A DNA stretch of 34,956 bases from Acidobacteriota bacterium (GCA_018268785.1 JAFDVY010000029.1:1-34956); one strand, 5' to 3'. Numbered from the stretch's first letter, positions 23,405 through 31,684 are shown. Program-made: numbers and translations. Notes: generated by a model from the letters alone, not told the origin.

Positions 23405-25777
23405 ATGGCGGAATTGCTTCAAGAAGTCGAAGTGAAGATGGCGGAGAGCGAAGCGGGGCCAAGCGCCCGCGAATCGGAGGAGGGTAGCTGCCCGATCTGG
23501 GTTTATGGACTGACGATTGCATTGAGTGCGTTTCTGCTGTTCCAAGTCCAACTCATCTCTGGCAAATATCTGCTGCCTCTGTTTGGTGGAACGCCGGCAA
23601 TGTGGAGCACGTGCATGTTGTGTTTCCAAATTTTGCTGCTCCTCGGGTACTTATACGCGCATGCTTTGGGAACTCAAGCGCCGGCGCGGCTTCAAGTAAG
23701 TGTCCACGGCACACTGCTGATTGGTTCACTGCTCCTCCTAGCGGTATTGTGGATGAAGTGGGGATCGCCGCTGACTCCCGGCGTGAGCTGGAGGCCGAAG
23801 CCGGGCGACAATCAGGTCTGGAAAATTCTGGAACTGCTTGGGATAACTGTGGCATTCCCTTTTTTCCTACTGTCGACAACCGGACCACTTTTGCAGAAGT
23901 GGTATTCCGCGAGTGGGAATCCAGGGTCGCCGTATCGTTTGTATGCGTTATCGAACGCGGGATCGCTGTTAGGTTTGGTCAGTTATCCCTTTCTGATCGA
24001 ATGGGCATTCACAATCAGGCATCAAACCTGGTTGTGGTCGAGCGCCTATGCCGTATTCACGGTGTTTGCCACTGTAGCGGGCTGGCGCGCCTTGGGGAAG
24101 CCGCAGCAAATACAGACGCGCGAGTATGCGAAGGTAAATCGCGGTGAAGATGAAGCAGACGAGAGAACGCCGACGGCATCCAAGCTGGGTCTGTGGCTTG
24201 GACTAAGCGCTTGTTCCACGACGCTTTTGTTCGCGACGACTAATCTTTTATGCGAGGACATCACGGTCATCCCATTGCTGTGGGTGGTGCCGCTGAGCAT
24301 CTACCTTCTCTCATTCATTGTGACGTTTGAGAGCTCCCGTTGGTACAGAAGGAGCATTTTCTGGCCCTTGTACTTCCTTGCGGTGGGAGTAGGAATCAAG
24401 AGCAGCTTTGAACGAGCGCGAGGCGAAACGCTGTTTCTAGTCGCGACGTATTGCGTGACGCTGTTTGTTGTGTGCATGGTGTGTCACGGCGAGCTGGCGC
24501 GGTCAAGACCGAAGGCTCGATATCTAACGAATTTCTATCTGATGGTTGCTCTTGGCGGAGCGCTGGGAGGGGGGTTCGTGGTGCTGATTGCACCTCGGAT
24601 CTTTCTGGGATTTTGGGAGTTTCAAACCGCTTTGATTGCAAGCGGAATCCTGATCTTCTGGGCGTACTGCCTGGGGGATCGCCAGGGGAAGAGCGAACAG
24701 AAGTTGTGGAGCCTCGCAGTGATCATTTTAGGGACATTTTTTGTTCCGCAGATGGACAGCTTCATTCCAGATTTCAATCGCTGGAAGCCCCTTAACCATG
24801 AGTACTACACAGGACCGCTGCTCAGTGCAATGTGGTTGACTTTCTGGCTCATTGCGCGAGGGCGCAAGAAAGCCCCCGAGGCGAAGCATCATTTTCCATG
24901 GCAGCCGGTGGCAAGCACGCTGCTGATAGCACTCTTTGGCGTATTGGCCATTGGCTACGCGCAGGTGGCAGGCAGTCATATGCTCTTCCGGGAAAGAAAC
25001 TTTTTCGGTATCAAAGCGGTGGTAGACAACTCGAACAGCATAGCTTTGATGAACGGAAATACGGTGCACGGGGTTGAACTGAAGAGCGCGGCGAGCCGGC
25101 ACACGCCAACGAGCTATTACAGCGAAGACAGCGGGATCGGGCTTGTCTTGAAGAACTTCCCTCGAGGGAGCGAAGGCAAAAGGGCTCTTCGCGTTGGGCT
25201 GATCGGGATGGGCGTTGGAACGCTAGCAGCATACGGGCGACCAAATGACTCCCTACGTTTTTATGAGATCGATCCAGCGGTGATTCAACTCTCCACGGGA
25301 CCGGCGCCACTCTTTCATTTTCTCTCGGATTCACCGGCAAAGATCGAAACGGTGCTGGGAGATGCGCGGTTGTCGCTGGAAGCGGAAGCAGGTAGGGGAG
25401 AATTTCAGAAATTCGACGTGCTGGCTGTAGATGCGTTTACAAGCGATTCGATTCCTGCACACTTGCTCACCGAGGAGGCGATGGGGATCTACTTAAGGCA
25501 CTTGCGAGGTACAGATAGCATGCTGGCTTTTCACGTGAGCAATCGGTACCTGAATTTAAGTCCTGTAATTTTTGCTTTGGGTGAAAGGTACGAATTGAGC
25601 AGCGCCGAAGTACACCTACGGAAACACCATTGGATTCTATTGTCGGCTAACCCCGCAATGTTTCGAATCCCCGGCCTCGCAGAGCAAGCAAAACCCCTCA
25701 ATCTGACGCGGCGGCCGGTATTGTGGACTGACGATTACAGCAATCTGTTTCAAGTCCTGATGCGGCCCAGCTCCTAG
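23405..25777 (+). CDS. Fused multi-pass membrane protein with spermidine synthase-like domain
   Basis: The 790-residue protein has an N-terminal membrane part (residues about 30-500) with a dozen or more hydrophobic helices, beginning WVYGLTIALSAFLLFQVQLI. This is the fused MFS/spermidine synthase type, in which an early helix pair is followed by LLSTTGPLLQKWYS and SPYRLYALSNAGSLLGLVSY. The C-terminal part (about 590-790) has a Rossmann-type methyltransferase-like fold: RVGLIGMGVGTLAAYG, YEIDPAVIQLS, VLGDARLSLE and FDVLAVDAFTSDSIPAHLL. Spermidine synthases transfer an aminopropyl group, but the reaction of fused forms is unproven. The start lacks a clear ribosome site, and M12 at 23438 is an alternative. 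Confidence 0.85.
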   Translation: MAELLQEVEVKMAESEAGPSARESEEGSCPIWVYGLTIALSAFLLFQVQLISGKYLLPLFGGTPAMWSTCMLCFQILLLLGYLYAHALGTQAPARLQVSVHGTLLIGSLLLLAVLWMKWGSPLTPGVSWRPKPGDNQVWKILELLGITVAFPFFLLSTTGPLLQKWYSASGNPGSPYRLYALSNAGSLLGLVSYPFLIEWAFTIRHQTWLWSSAYAVFTVFATVAGWRALGKPQQIQTREYAKVNRGEDEADERTPTASKLGLWLGLSACSTTLLFATTNLLCEDITVIPLLWVVPLSIYLLSFIVTFESSRWYRRSIFWPLYFLAVGVGIKSSFERARGETLFLVATYCVTLFVVCMVCHGELARSRPKARYLTNFYLMVALGGALGGGFVVLIAPRIFLGFWEFQTALIASGILIFWAYCLGDRQGKSEQKLWSLAVIILGTFFVPQMDSFIPDFNRWKPLNHEYYTGPLLSAMWLTFWLIARGRKKAPEAKHHFPWQPVASTLLIALFGVLAIGYAQVAGSHMLFRERNFFGIKAVVDNSNSIALMNGNTVHGVELKSAASRHTPTSYYSEDSGIGLVLKNFPRGSEGKRALRVGLIGMGVGTLAAYGRPNDSLRFYEIDPAVIQLSTGPAPLFHFLSDSPAKIETVLGDARLSLEAEAGRGEFQKFDVLAVDAFTSDSIPAHLLTEEAMGIYLRHLRGTDSMLAFHVSNRYLNLSPVIFALGERYELSSAEVHLRKHHWILLSANPAMFRIPGLAEQAKPLNLTRRPVLWTDDYSNLFQVLMRPSS

Positions 25778-25864
25778 CAGCAGTTCGCCGATTGCGTTTC
25801 TGGAAATCGGACCGCCAGCCTTTATGAATAGCGAAAAGTCAGACATGCCGAAAGCGTGAAGCGG

Positions 25865-26152
25865 CTAGACGCCTTCGACGAGGATCATTTCGGTTTGCGA
25901 GGTGGCCTGGCGGAGGGCTTTAGGCGCGGCGTATTCGGGCGAGTTCCACCATTTGCGGGCGATCTCGGCGGATGGAAATTCGACGATCACGATGCGGCGC
26001 GCGGGCCAGTTCCCTTCCAGGACTTCCATCTTGCCGCCGCGCACGAGGAAGCGGCCGCCATATTTTTCGATCGTGGGGAGAACGGTTTTGCGATAGTCCT
26101 CGTAGCGGACGGGATCGCGGACTTCGACGCTGACGAAAATGTAGGCGGGCAT
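25865..26152 (-). CDS. DUF1330 family protein
   Basis: The 95-residue protein has the DUF1330 ferredoxin-like (dimeric alpha-beta barrel) pattern: MPAYIFVSVEVRDPVRYEDY, then GGRFLVRGG and RRIVIVEFPSAEIARKWWNS ending PEYAAPKALRQ. An AAGGGGAG ribosome site precedes the ATG at 26150-26152. Function in this family is unknown, though the fold is that of small-molecule binding and monooxygenase-like proteins. It stands alone, with about 180 bases separating it from the desaturase gene upstream on the same strand. Confidence 0.9.
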   Translation of the reverse strand: MPAYIFVSVEVRDPVRYEDYRKTVLPTIEKYGGRFLVRGGKMEVLEGNWPARRIVIVEFPSAEIARKWWNSPEYAAPKALRQATSQTEMILVEGV

Positions 26153-26331
26153 TTTTGGCTCCCCTTATGGGAATAAACGAGATTTTCTCACGGGTTGAGC
26201 GGCGAGCGGAGAGATCGAAGAGAGATTCCTCACGTCTGCAATGAGGCCAGGCGAAAACACCTTCAGGGGAAAAGCGAGGCTCCTTCGGTTAAGGTGAACG
26301 ATGGGGCTGCGCTGGGATTAAGAAAAGCAGG

Positions 26332-27195
26332 TCAGGCGGCGAGTTTTTGTTCTTGCGGCTCGAGGATGTGGGAGGGGACTCGGCGGAGATCGCGGACGAG
26401 GCCGCACCAGGAAAGAGCTTTTAGCGTGTAGTAGGTGATGTCGATCTCCCACCAAAAGAAACCCTGGCGCGCGCTGGCCATATAGTGGTGATGATTGTTG
26501 TGCCAGCCTTCGCCGAGCGTCATGAGCGCGAGGAACCAGTTGTTGCGGCTGGTATCCGTGGTTTCGTAGCGGCGGGAGCCGAAAAGGTGCGAAAGCGAAT
26601 TGATGGTGAACGTGTCGTGCCAGAGAAGCGTGGTGCTCAGGCAGAAACCCCAGAAAAAGAGCGGAAGACCGCCGATGAGAAAGAGCGCAATCGCGAGGGT
26701 GGCCGGCGGGACGAGATAGTATTTGTTCAGCCAGCGGAGCTCGGGAAATTTGGCGAAATCGCCGATGTAGTCGAGGCGCGTGCCGACGTATTTATCGGAA
26801 ACAATCCAGCCGAGGTGCGACCAGAAAAAGCCGAAAAGCGTGGGGGAGTGGAGATCGTCTTCCTGGTCGGAATAGCGATGATGATGACGGTGATGAGCAG
26901 CCCACCAGAGAACGCCTTTTTGCGCGGACGTCTGCGCCATAAAGGCGATGAAGAATTGAAAGGCACGGCTGGTTTTGTAAGAGCGATGGGAAAAATAGCG
27001 ATGATAGCCGGCAGTGACGAAAAACATGCGAACGACGAGCAGGGCGAGGCATGCGACGAGGTACGACGAATGAAACGGAAAAAAGAAAATGCCGAGGGAA
27101 AGCAGATGAATGACGGCAAACGGAATCGTGGAAAGAATCGAAATGGTGGAACCGTTGGAAAGCCGTATGCACCAGTTGCGAGAGAGAGTAGCCAT
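26332..27195 (-). CDS. Fatty acid (acyl-CoA/acyl-lipid) delta-9-type desaturase
   Basis: The 287-residue membrane protein carries the three histidine boxes of this enzyme class: HRYFSH at 65-70, HHRHH at 101-105 and HNNHH at 232-236. Hydrophobic helices surround them (LLSLGIFFFPFHSSYL, and LVPPATLAIALFLIGGLPLF). It introduces a cis double bond into acyl chains using a di-iron centre and oxygen. A GGAGGA site precedes the ATG, and a good promoter lies at 27269-27297, so it has its own transcript. The electron donor is not encoded nearby. Confidence 0.95.
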   Translation of the reverse strand: MATLSRNWCIRLSNGSTISILSTIPFAVIHLLSLGIFFFPFHSSYLVACLALLVVRMFFVTAGYHRYFSHRSYKTSRAFQFFIAFMAQTSAQKGVLWWAAHHRHHHRYSDQEDDLHSPTLFGFFWSHLGWIVSDKYVGTRLDYIGDFAKFPELRWLNKYYLVPPATLAIALFLIGGLPLFFWGFCLSTTLLWHDTFTINSLSHLFGSRRYETTDTSRNNWFLALMTLGEGWHNNHHHYMASARQGFFWWEIDITYYTLKALSWCGLVRDLRRVPSHILEPQEQKLAA

Positions 27196-27268
27196 CCGGC
27201 GAGTTCCTCCGTGGAATCAAATGCAGTGCGGACCCAGCCGGAGCGGGGCGAAAAACGAATCCATTTTC

Positions 27269-27297
27269 AGTGTAGAAAGCGGGAGAGCGAGGGTCAA
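27269..27297 (-). promoter_or_regulatory. Sigma70-type promoter for the desaturase gene
   Basis: On the minus strand TTGACC (27292-27297) and TACACT (27269-27274) are separated by exactly 17 bases. The predicted start, near 27262, leaves a leader of about 67 bases. No operator is visible. Confidence 0.65.
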
Positions 27298-27396
27298 CTG
27301 GCCGAAAGGGCAAACCGTGTAATAGTTTTGTAAGCGGTTCGCGGCAAATTGCAGGAACTTTGCGGAATGGGGAGTTGACGATAAACTGGAACAACT

Positions 27397-27672
27397 ATGG
27401 CTGAGCGACCAGTATTGGTGGGAGTGATTCCTGAAGCGGTCGTGCTGGAAAAAGGCGACCAGGTGGCGTGGATGTCCGAGCAGGGAAATTTACGGGTGGA
27501 ATTCGACGTAAACCGCTGCCCGTTCGGATCGAATGTATTTCAGGCGCCGATCGGGATGAGATTGCTGAGCGGGCCCGCGGTGATGGGAGCAAAAGCGGGC
27601 GCGTACAAATACCGTGTGTGGCTGAACGATCAACTGGTGGGTCGCGGCGAAGTTTTGCTTCGCGACAAGTAA
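27397..27672 (+). CDS. Small hypothetical protein, possibly beta-sandwich
   Basis: The 91-residue protein begins MAERPVLVGVIPEAVVLEKG and is beta-rich: VAWMSEQGNLRVEFDV, then SGPAVMGAKAGAYKYRVWLN. A lone Cys is present in NRCPFG. The arrangement suggests a cupredoxin-like or Ig-like fold, but the copper-ligand pattern (a Cys-His-Met set) is not complete, so a metal site is not claimed. No signal peptide or membrane helix is present. The ATG lacks a strong ribosome site. Function unknown. Confidence 0.65.
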   Translation: MAERPVLVGVIPEAVVLEKGDQVAWMSEQGNLRVEFDVNRCPFGSNVFQAPIGMRLLSGPAVMGAKAGAYKYRVWLNDQLVGRGEVLLRDK

Positions 27673-27702
27673 AAGAAAAACGCCCGGCTGAAAAACCGGG
27701 CG
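27671..27702 (-). terminator. Rho-independent terminator of the YidB gene
   Basis: CGCCCGG (27681-27687) pairs with CCGGGCG (27696-27702). On the minus strand the stem is followed by TTTTTCTTTT. It lies 37 bases after the end of the YidB-like gene and converges with the end of the small plus-strand gene. Confidence 0.8.
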
Positions 27703-27738
27703 CCTTCCGTTTGCGAAATTCGATCTTACGAAAAACTA

Positions 27739-28149
27739 TTACGACCGGCCCGCGGCAAGACCCTTCATCATTTGCGAGAGCGCGCCTGAATCGGGGACCT
27801 GGCCGTTTGGGGTGAGCTTGTCTACGATATGCGGGAGAAGCTGCGACATCATTCCGGTGAGCTGCGACGGATCAATGCCCGCTTTTGCGGCGACGTTTTG
27901 CAGAGCTTCGCCGTGGAGAACGCTCTGGAGTTGCTCCTGCGAGATCGGAAGGTTTTGTCCCGTACCGATCCAAGAGGAGACGACTCCGCCGAGGCCCTGA
28001 TTGTGAAACATCTGCTGCAGACCGGAGATGCCGCCGACCTGCGGGCTGTTGATGTAATCCATGACGGCGCCCATTGCGGTTGCGTGCTGCGGAGACTGAG
28101 CGGCGCCGCCGATTCCTGCCATACCTAGAACATCATCGAGAAGTCCCAT
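27739..28149 (-). CDS. YidB/DUF937 family protein
   Basis: The 136-residue protein starts MGLLDDVLGMAGIGGAAQSP and has the YidB/DUF937 features: GGISGLQQMFHNQGLGGVVS, WIGTGQNLPIS and QLQSVLHGEALQNVAAKAGI with the following SQLTGMMSQLLP. Members are small proteins of unknown function in many bacteria. The ATG has a strong AGGAGGA ribosome site. It is followed by a terminator, so it is expressed separately from the ComEA-like gene upstream, which ends in its own hairpin. Confidence 0.9.
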   Translation of the reverse strand: MGLLDDVLGMAGIGGAAQSPQHATAMGAVMDYINSPQVGGISGLQQMFHNQGLGGVVSSWIGTGQNLPISQEQLQSVLHGEALQNVAAKAGIDPSQLTGMMSQLLPHIVDKLTPNGQVPDSGALSQMMKGLAAGRS

Positions 28150-28185
28150 GGTTCCTCCTAAGCGAATTCGAATCTGATGCGGAGA

Positions 28186-28214
28186 CGAAGACGGCGCGCT
28201 TTGCGCCGTCTTCG
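28186..28214 (-). terminator. Strong hairpin after the ComEA-like gene
   Basis: CGAAGACGGCGC (28186-28197) and GCGCCGTCTTCG (28203-28214) form a perfect 12-base stem with a 5-base loop. No T tract follows on the minus strand, so it may be a pause or 3' end stabiliser rather than a complete intrinsic terminator. Confidence 0.55.
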
Positions 28215-28238
28215 AAATTTCCGATACGGGAAAGGCGC

Positions 28239-28559
28239 TTACTTTTGCTTTGCGATGATCAAACTCTTGATCTTCGCGTAGGTAGCGGCTGGAATAACCT
28301 TCTTGCGAGTGAGGTCGGTTTTCACCTTGTAGGGACGGCCGTCGATGATCTTTTGTCCATACTTGTCGCCGATGCCGGGAAGCGCTTTCAACTGATCGAG
28401 CGAGGCAGAGTTGATGTCCACCAAGTCAGCAGCAGCGGGAGCAGCGGCTGCCGCGGGCTTCTTTGCCGCAGTACCCTGAGGCGGATGAGCAACGGCCAGC
28501 GAAACACCCGCAGTGAGAACTACAATCGCGAGAAACCACTTCATCCAGTGCTTTTTCAT
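28239..28559 (-). CDS. Secreted ComEA-like helix-hairpin-helix protein
   Basis: The 106-residue preprotein has a signal peptide ([20 protein letters not shown], cleaved near AVA). An Ala/Pro/Lys linker is followed by a ComEA-type helix-hairpin-helix domain, [20 protein letters not shown], then [20 protein letters not shown] and ends in a Lys-rich tail. ComEA binds DNA at the cell surface during natural transformation. Stand-alone versions are also common and may have other roles. An AAAGGAGAG site precedes the ATG. It lies 52 bases after the Ser/Lys/Ala-rich gene on the same strand, so the two may be co-transcribed. Confidence 0.85.
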   Translation of the reverse strand: MKKHWMKWFLAIVVLTAGVSLAVAHPPQGTAAKKPAAAAAPAAADLVDINSASLDQLKALPGIGDKYGQKIIDGRPYKVKTDLTRKKVIPAATYAKIKSLIIAKQK

Positions 28560-28611
28560 GATGCGTCTCTCCTTTTAGGTAGTTGCTACTTCATTTGCTG
28601 CTGGGTACTGA

Positions 28612-29361
28612 TTATTCCTTTTCGGCGGCGCGGTAACCTGCTTTTTGCGCATCCGCTTCCGTCATGTACTTGCCTTGTTTCGTCTTGCCGTACCAGCGCG
28701 TTCCGGGCTTGTGATAGACACCGGAATCTGTGTTGACCCAGACCATGCCGGCGCTGTTGGCAGGGGGAGTTTGCTGCTGCGCGGCGGGCTTGGATGTCGT
28801 TGCCGGTTTTGCGGGGGTCGTTGCAGCAGCGGGCGTGGCGCTTGGGATAGCGGCCGGCGCAGAGGGCGAGCTAGTTGTAGCCGCAGCGGGAGCAGCGGAT
28901 TCTGCTTTGGCTGATTTCTTCGAGCGAGAACTCTTCTTGGTTGTGCCCGTCGAAGCCGAATTATCCGCCGCAGCAGCGGAAGAATCAGCGGATTCCGCTT
29001 TGGCCGATTTCTTCGAGCGAGAACTCTTCTTGGTTGTGCCTGTCGAAGCCGAATTGTTCGCCGCAGCAGCGGAAGAATCAGCGGATTCGGCCTTCTTGGA
29101 TTTGGATCTCGACTTTGACTTGGAAGCGCTTGTGGCGGAAGAGTCCGCACTCTTGGTGTCGGAGGACTTCGAAGAGTCGGCCGTAGCGTCCGATTTTTTG
29201 GATTTGGATTTCGATTTGGATTTTGCCTTTGGTTTTGCCGTGCTGGAGTCCGTTTGATCCGTGGGCTGCTGAGTTTGCTGCGCGTGAATGACCGGGGCGG
29301 CGAACAGAAGCAACGACACAGCGAGAAACGGCAGGAAATGCCTGAACAGATGCTTCTTCAT
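28612..29361 (-). CDS. Secreted Ser/Lys/Ala-rich repeat protein with a conserved C-terminal domain
   Basis: The 249-residue preprotein starts MKKHLFRHFLPFLAVSLLLF, a signal peptide cleaved near HAQ. About 130 residues of low-complexity Lys/Ser/Ala follow, including two tandem 31-residue units (AESADSSAAAANNSASTGTT followed by KKSSRSKKSAK). The tail, VWVNTDSGVYHKPGTRWYGK followed by TKQGKYMTEADAQKAGYRAA, is the only part that looks folded and resembles a small domain seen at the ends of other bacterial surface proteins. A basic, unstructured rod in the envelope is likely. A GGTGGAGGAA site precedes the ATG. Function unknown. Confidence 0.8.
   Translation of the reverse strand: MKKHLFRHFLPFLAVSLLLFAAPVIHAQQTQQPTDQTDSSTAKPKAKSKSKSKSKKSDATADSSKSSDTKSADSSATSASKSKSRSKSKKAESADSSAAAANNSASTGTTKKSSRSKKSAKAESADSSAAAADNSASTGTTKKSSRSKKSAKAESAAPAAATTSSPSAPAAIPSATPAAATTPAKPATTSKPAAQQQTPPANSAGMVWVNTDSGVYHKPGTRWYGKTKQGKYMTEADAQKAGYRAAEKE
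28898..29083. repeat. Two tandem 93-bp repeats inside the Ser/Lys/Ala-rich gene
   Basis: Units at 28898-28990 and 28991-29083 differ at only about six positions, mostly silent. They keep the reading frame and encode 31 residues each. This points to a recent in-frame duplication. Confidence 0.85.
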
Positions 29362-29562
29362 GAAGTTCCTCCACCCGCGTGCGGAACGATCTATCTGCCG
29401 GACAAGGCTTGGTGTTGGGCAGGGTGGTGGCAGATCGAACTGTGCGGCAAGTCGCGGGGTTCTTTCTCTAGAATGGGCGAATGATGGCGAAGAAGAGCAG
29501 GGATGTCAAGAAAAAGGAGAGTGAAAAACCGCTGCGAGGCCAGGAGGAGCAAGGGATGGAAA

Positions 29563-29778
29563 CTAGCGGTCTTCGGATTGAGCGAGAATGACTTTTGTAA
29601 GGCGATTTCGGAGAAGAAGGCGCGTCCCGGGATATTGAGCGGCGAGCAAGGGGAGGCGTTCGCGAGCTGTAGAGAGGTCGCGGACACTTTCGAGCCGAAG
29701 ATCGCGACCGTCGGCGTCTTCGATCAAGATGTCATAGCGGAATTCCGCCGGAGCGGGATTGTGGGGAAACATGACCAT
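29563..29778 (-). CDS. Small conserved-looking protein
   Basis: From the ATG at 29776-29778 the protein has 71 residues: MVMFPHNPAPAEFRYDILIE, then DADGRDLRLESVRDLSTARE and LLRNRLTKVILAQ. It has no signal peptide or transmembrane segment, and its balanced composition and strong AGGAGAG ribosome site support a real gene. The frame is open to 29871, but the upstream part is less protein-like. An ATG at 29770-29772 is an alternative start. No family is recognised. Confidence 0.55.
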   Translation of the reverse strand: MVMFPHNPAPAEFRYDILIEDADGRDLRLESVRDLSTARERLPLLAAQYPGTRLLLRNRLTKVILAQSEDR

Positions 29779-29922
29779 TACTCTCCTGCAAGATAGTGAC
29801 GGTAGAGTTAAAAACGTTACAAGTGGATGGTTCTGCGTCGAGGGCAAATGCAGAAATGGGAGCGGCCGCAACGCCGCTCGCCAACCTGGAAAAATGAGAA
29901 TCGCTATTGGAGGCTCAGGAGA

Positions 29923-30975
29923 TTATTGGGGCCACTGCTCCTTCGGGAGCGATCTCTGGATTGTAGTCAGGTTCTGAAAGCCGTCTTTGATGACGGTTTC
30001 CTTTACGTTGGTCTTGTTGACGGCCACGACCGGGCCGAAAATCGCGGGAACGTCGTGCTTGCCATTGGCGATGGTGCCGGTTGCGGCGGGCTTCTGCCCG
30101 TTTGCCAGAGCGACGGCCACATCGGCGGCCTGAGCAGCGAGCGACGTGATCGGCTTATAAACGGTCATGGATTGAGTGCCCTTGAGTACGCGAATGATTG
30201 CGGCAAGATCCGCGTCCTGGCCGGAGACCGCAACTTTGCCATCGAGCTTCACTTCTTCCAAAGCCTGAACGGCGCCGCCCGCGGTGCCATCGTTGGACGC
30301 GACGATGGCAGCAATCTGATTGTGATTTTTCGAAAGTGCGTTGCTGACGTGAGCGTAGGCCTCCGCGGGGCTCCAATCGGCGCACCACAGTTCGGCGGCA
30401 ATTTTGATGTCTCCGCGATCCACAAACGGTTGCAGAGCCTTCTTTTGGCCTTCGAGAAGGAGATGGGCGTTTACATCAGACGGTGAGCCTTCGAGAAGAA
30501 TGTAGTTCCCTTTTGGCGCGATGGAGGTTAGTGAACTGGCTTGCAACGCGCCGATGGCGACCACATCCGCTCCAATGAAAAAATCGATGTCGCTGTTTCG
30601 AATCAAGCGGTCATAACTAATGACGGGAACGCCCTTGGATTTGGCGAGTTCGACAATGCGAACAGCTTTTTCCGAATTGTGAGGGACAAGAACGAGCGCC
30701 TTGACGTGCGATTCAATCAGTTTTCTGGCCTGCTTGAATTGCGTGTCGTCATTGCCGTCGGCATCTTCCAAAACAACATCCGAGCCGAGTTCCTTGGCGC
30801 GCTTCTCGAAAGAGTTGTAGTCCGTTTGCCAGCGCTCCACCTTGAGAGAGTCGACTAAGAAACCGATTCGAGGCTTGGCCGGGGAAGATTGGCCGTGCGC
30901 ACTGAAGGAGATTGCACATGAAGCAAGCAACAAAAATGCAATATGAGAAACCGAGGCCCGAGGGGAGAGAGACAT
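29923..30975 (-). CDS. Orphan periplasmic sugar-binding protein of the XylF/ribose-binding type
   Basis: From the ATG at 30973-30975 the 350-residue preprotein has a signal peptide (cleaved near HGQ). The mature part belongs to the periplasmic binding protein type 1 family, closest in pattern to D-xylose-binding XylF: KPRIGFLVDSLKVERWQTD, then GVPVISYDRLIRNSDIDFF, then KVAVSGQDADLAAI. No ABC permease or ATPase gene is adjacent, so it may serve a distant transporter or a chemosensory system. A GGAGG site precedes the ATG. Upstream in-frame starts to 31392 have no signal peptide and are rejected. Confidence 0.88.
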   Translation of the reverse strand: MSLSPRASVSHIAFLLLASCAISFSAHGQSSPAKPRIGFLVDSLKVERWQTDYNSFEKRAKELGSDVVLEDADGNDDTQFKQARKLIESHVKALVLVPHNSEKAVRIVELAKSKGVPVISYDRLIRNSDIDFFIGADVVAIGALQASSLTSIAPKGNYILLEGSPSDVNAHLLLEGQKKALQPFVDRGDIKIAAELWCADWSPAEAYAHVSNALSKNHNQIAAIVASNDGTAGGAVQALEEVKLDGKVAVSGQDADLAAIIRVLKGTQSMTVYKPITSLAAQAADVAVALANGQKPAATGTIANGKHDVPAIFGPVVAVNKTNVKETVIKDGFQNLTTIQRSLPKEQWPQ

Positions 30976-31144
30976 CGAAACCTCCGCATTAGAATGTGAG
31001 AAACGTAACATCCGGCGCAGGGCGCCACAACGCTCGCAGCAGACATGGTGCTCAAAACGGGATTGATTCCGCGGATAAATGACAAAGTGTTTCCGAGGGG
31101 CATGACGGGATAGAATCTGTCGCGGCTGGAACGAGGGGAGAACT

Positions 31145-31636
31145 ATGAACAGAAAGATACTGGGATTGGCAGGAATTGCGTTCAGCGTGTTTGTGGCAGC
31201 CTTGGGATTCGCGTCCTCCGGGGCGGCAGGCGATACGGCGAACCAGGAGGTTTGGCAATTCAACCAGCAGTTTAAAGATGCCCATGGGCGAATGGATACA
31301 AACGCAATTATCGGGATGTGGGCGGAGACAGGCGTGAGTTTGCTACCGGAGAAAGCGCCAGTTGTCGGAAAAACGGCGATAGGAGGTTTCATTCGCGAAG
31401 CAGTGGCGCGCCTGACCGGCTACAAAATGCTAAAGGTGGAGATGACATTCAAGGATATTCGCACGTGCGGCGATTGGGCGACGGAATGGGGGATCGAGCA
31501 TCAGGTGATTCAGCCGCCGGACGACAAGCCCGTGATTGATCACTGGGGAAAGATTGCGCTGGTGCTGCACCGCGAGGCGGATGGAAATTGGCGCGTGCAG
31601 CAGGAGATGTGGAATTCCACGCCGAAACCGGAGTGA
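31145..31636 (+). CDS. Secreted SnoaL/DUF4440-like protein
   Basis: The 163-residue preprotein has a signal peptide (MNRKILGLAGIAFSVFVAAL, cleaved near ASSG). The cone-shaped NTF2-like domain pattern of the SnoaL/DUF4440 group follows: WQFNQQFKDAHGRMDTNAII, GMWAETGVSLLPEKAPVVG, and EWGIEHQVIQPPD. Members often catalyse small-molecule reactions or bind ligands, but many are uncharacterised. An AGGGGAG site precedes the ATG. The gene is convergent with trpB, and the hairpin repeat between them can act as a terminator. Confidence 0.85.
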   Translation: MNRKILGLAGIAFSVFVAALGFASSGAAGDTANQEVWQFNQQFKDAHGRMDTNAIIGMWAETGVSLLPEKAPVVGKTAIGGFIREAVARLTGYKMLKVEMTFKDIRTCGDWATEWGIEHQVIQPPDDKPVIDHWGKIALVLHREADGNWRVQQEMWNSTPKPE

Positions 31637-31658
31637 AGGTTCAGCTGTAGGAGAAAAG

Positions 31659-31684
31659 AACCGGTCTGAAGCCCGGCCACTACA
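31659..31684. repeat. Hairpin repeat (family 2) containing the trpB stop
   Basis: The unit AACCGGTCTGAAGCCCGGCC followed by ACTACA resembles the hairpin at 22544-22570 and at 32931-32955. The stem in this copy is imperfect (CCGG with CCGG). The CTA within it is the TAG stop of trpB at 31680-31682. Confidence 0.65.

Noticed and set aside
26485..27333. 282-residue plus-strand open frame opposite the desaturase
   Set aside because: The three histidine boxes lie on the minus strand. The plus frame has a charged, repetitive composition and no ribosome site.
28730..29257. Long plus-strand open frame opposite the Ser/Lys/Ala-rich gene
   Set aside because: It is a low-complexity antisense frame produced by the repeats and GC bias of the real gene, with no ribosome site or signal peptide logic. 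The minus-strand gene has a signal peptide and a strong ribosome site.
29473..29590. Possible 36-residue plus-strand gene beginning MMAKKSRDVKKK
   Set aside because: It is very short and Lys/Glu-rich, has no clear ribosome site, and overlaps the end of a better supported minus-strand gene. There is no evidence of conservation.
31308..31392. Upstream extension of the XylF-like gene giving a 489-residue protein
   Set aside because: The extension lies across the divergent promoter region and the start of the DUF4440 gene. A clear signal peptide and GGAGG site fix the start at 30975.
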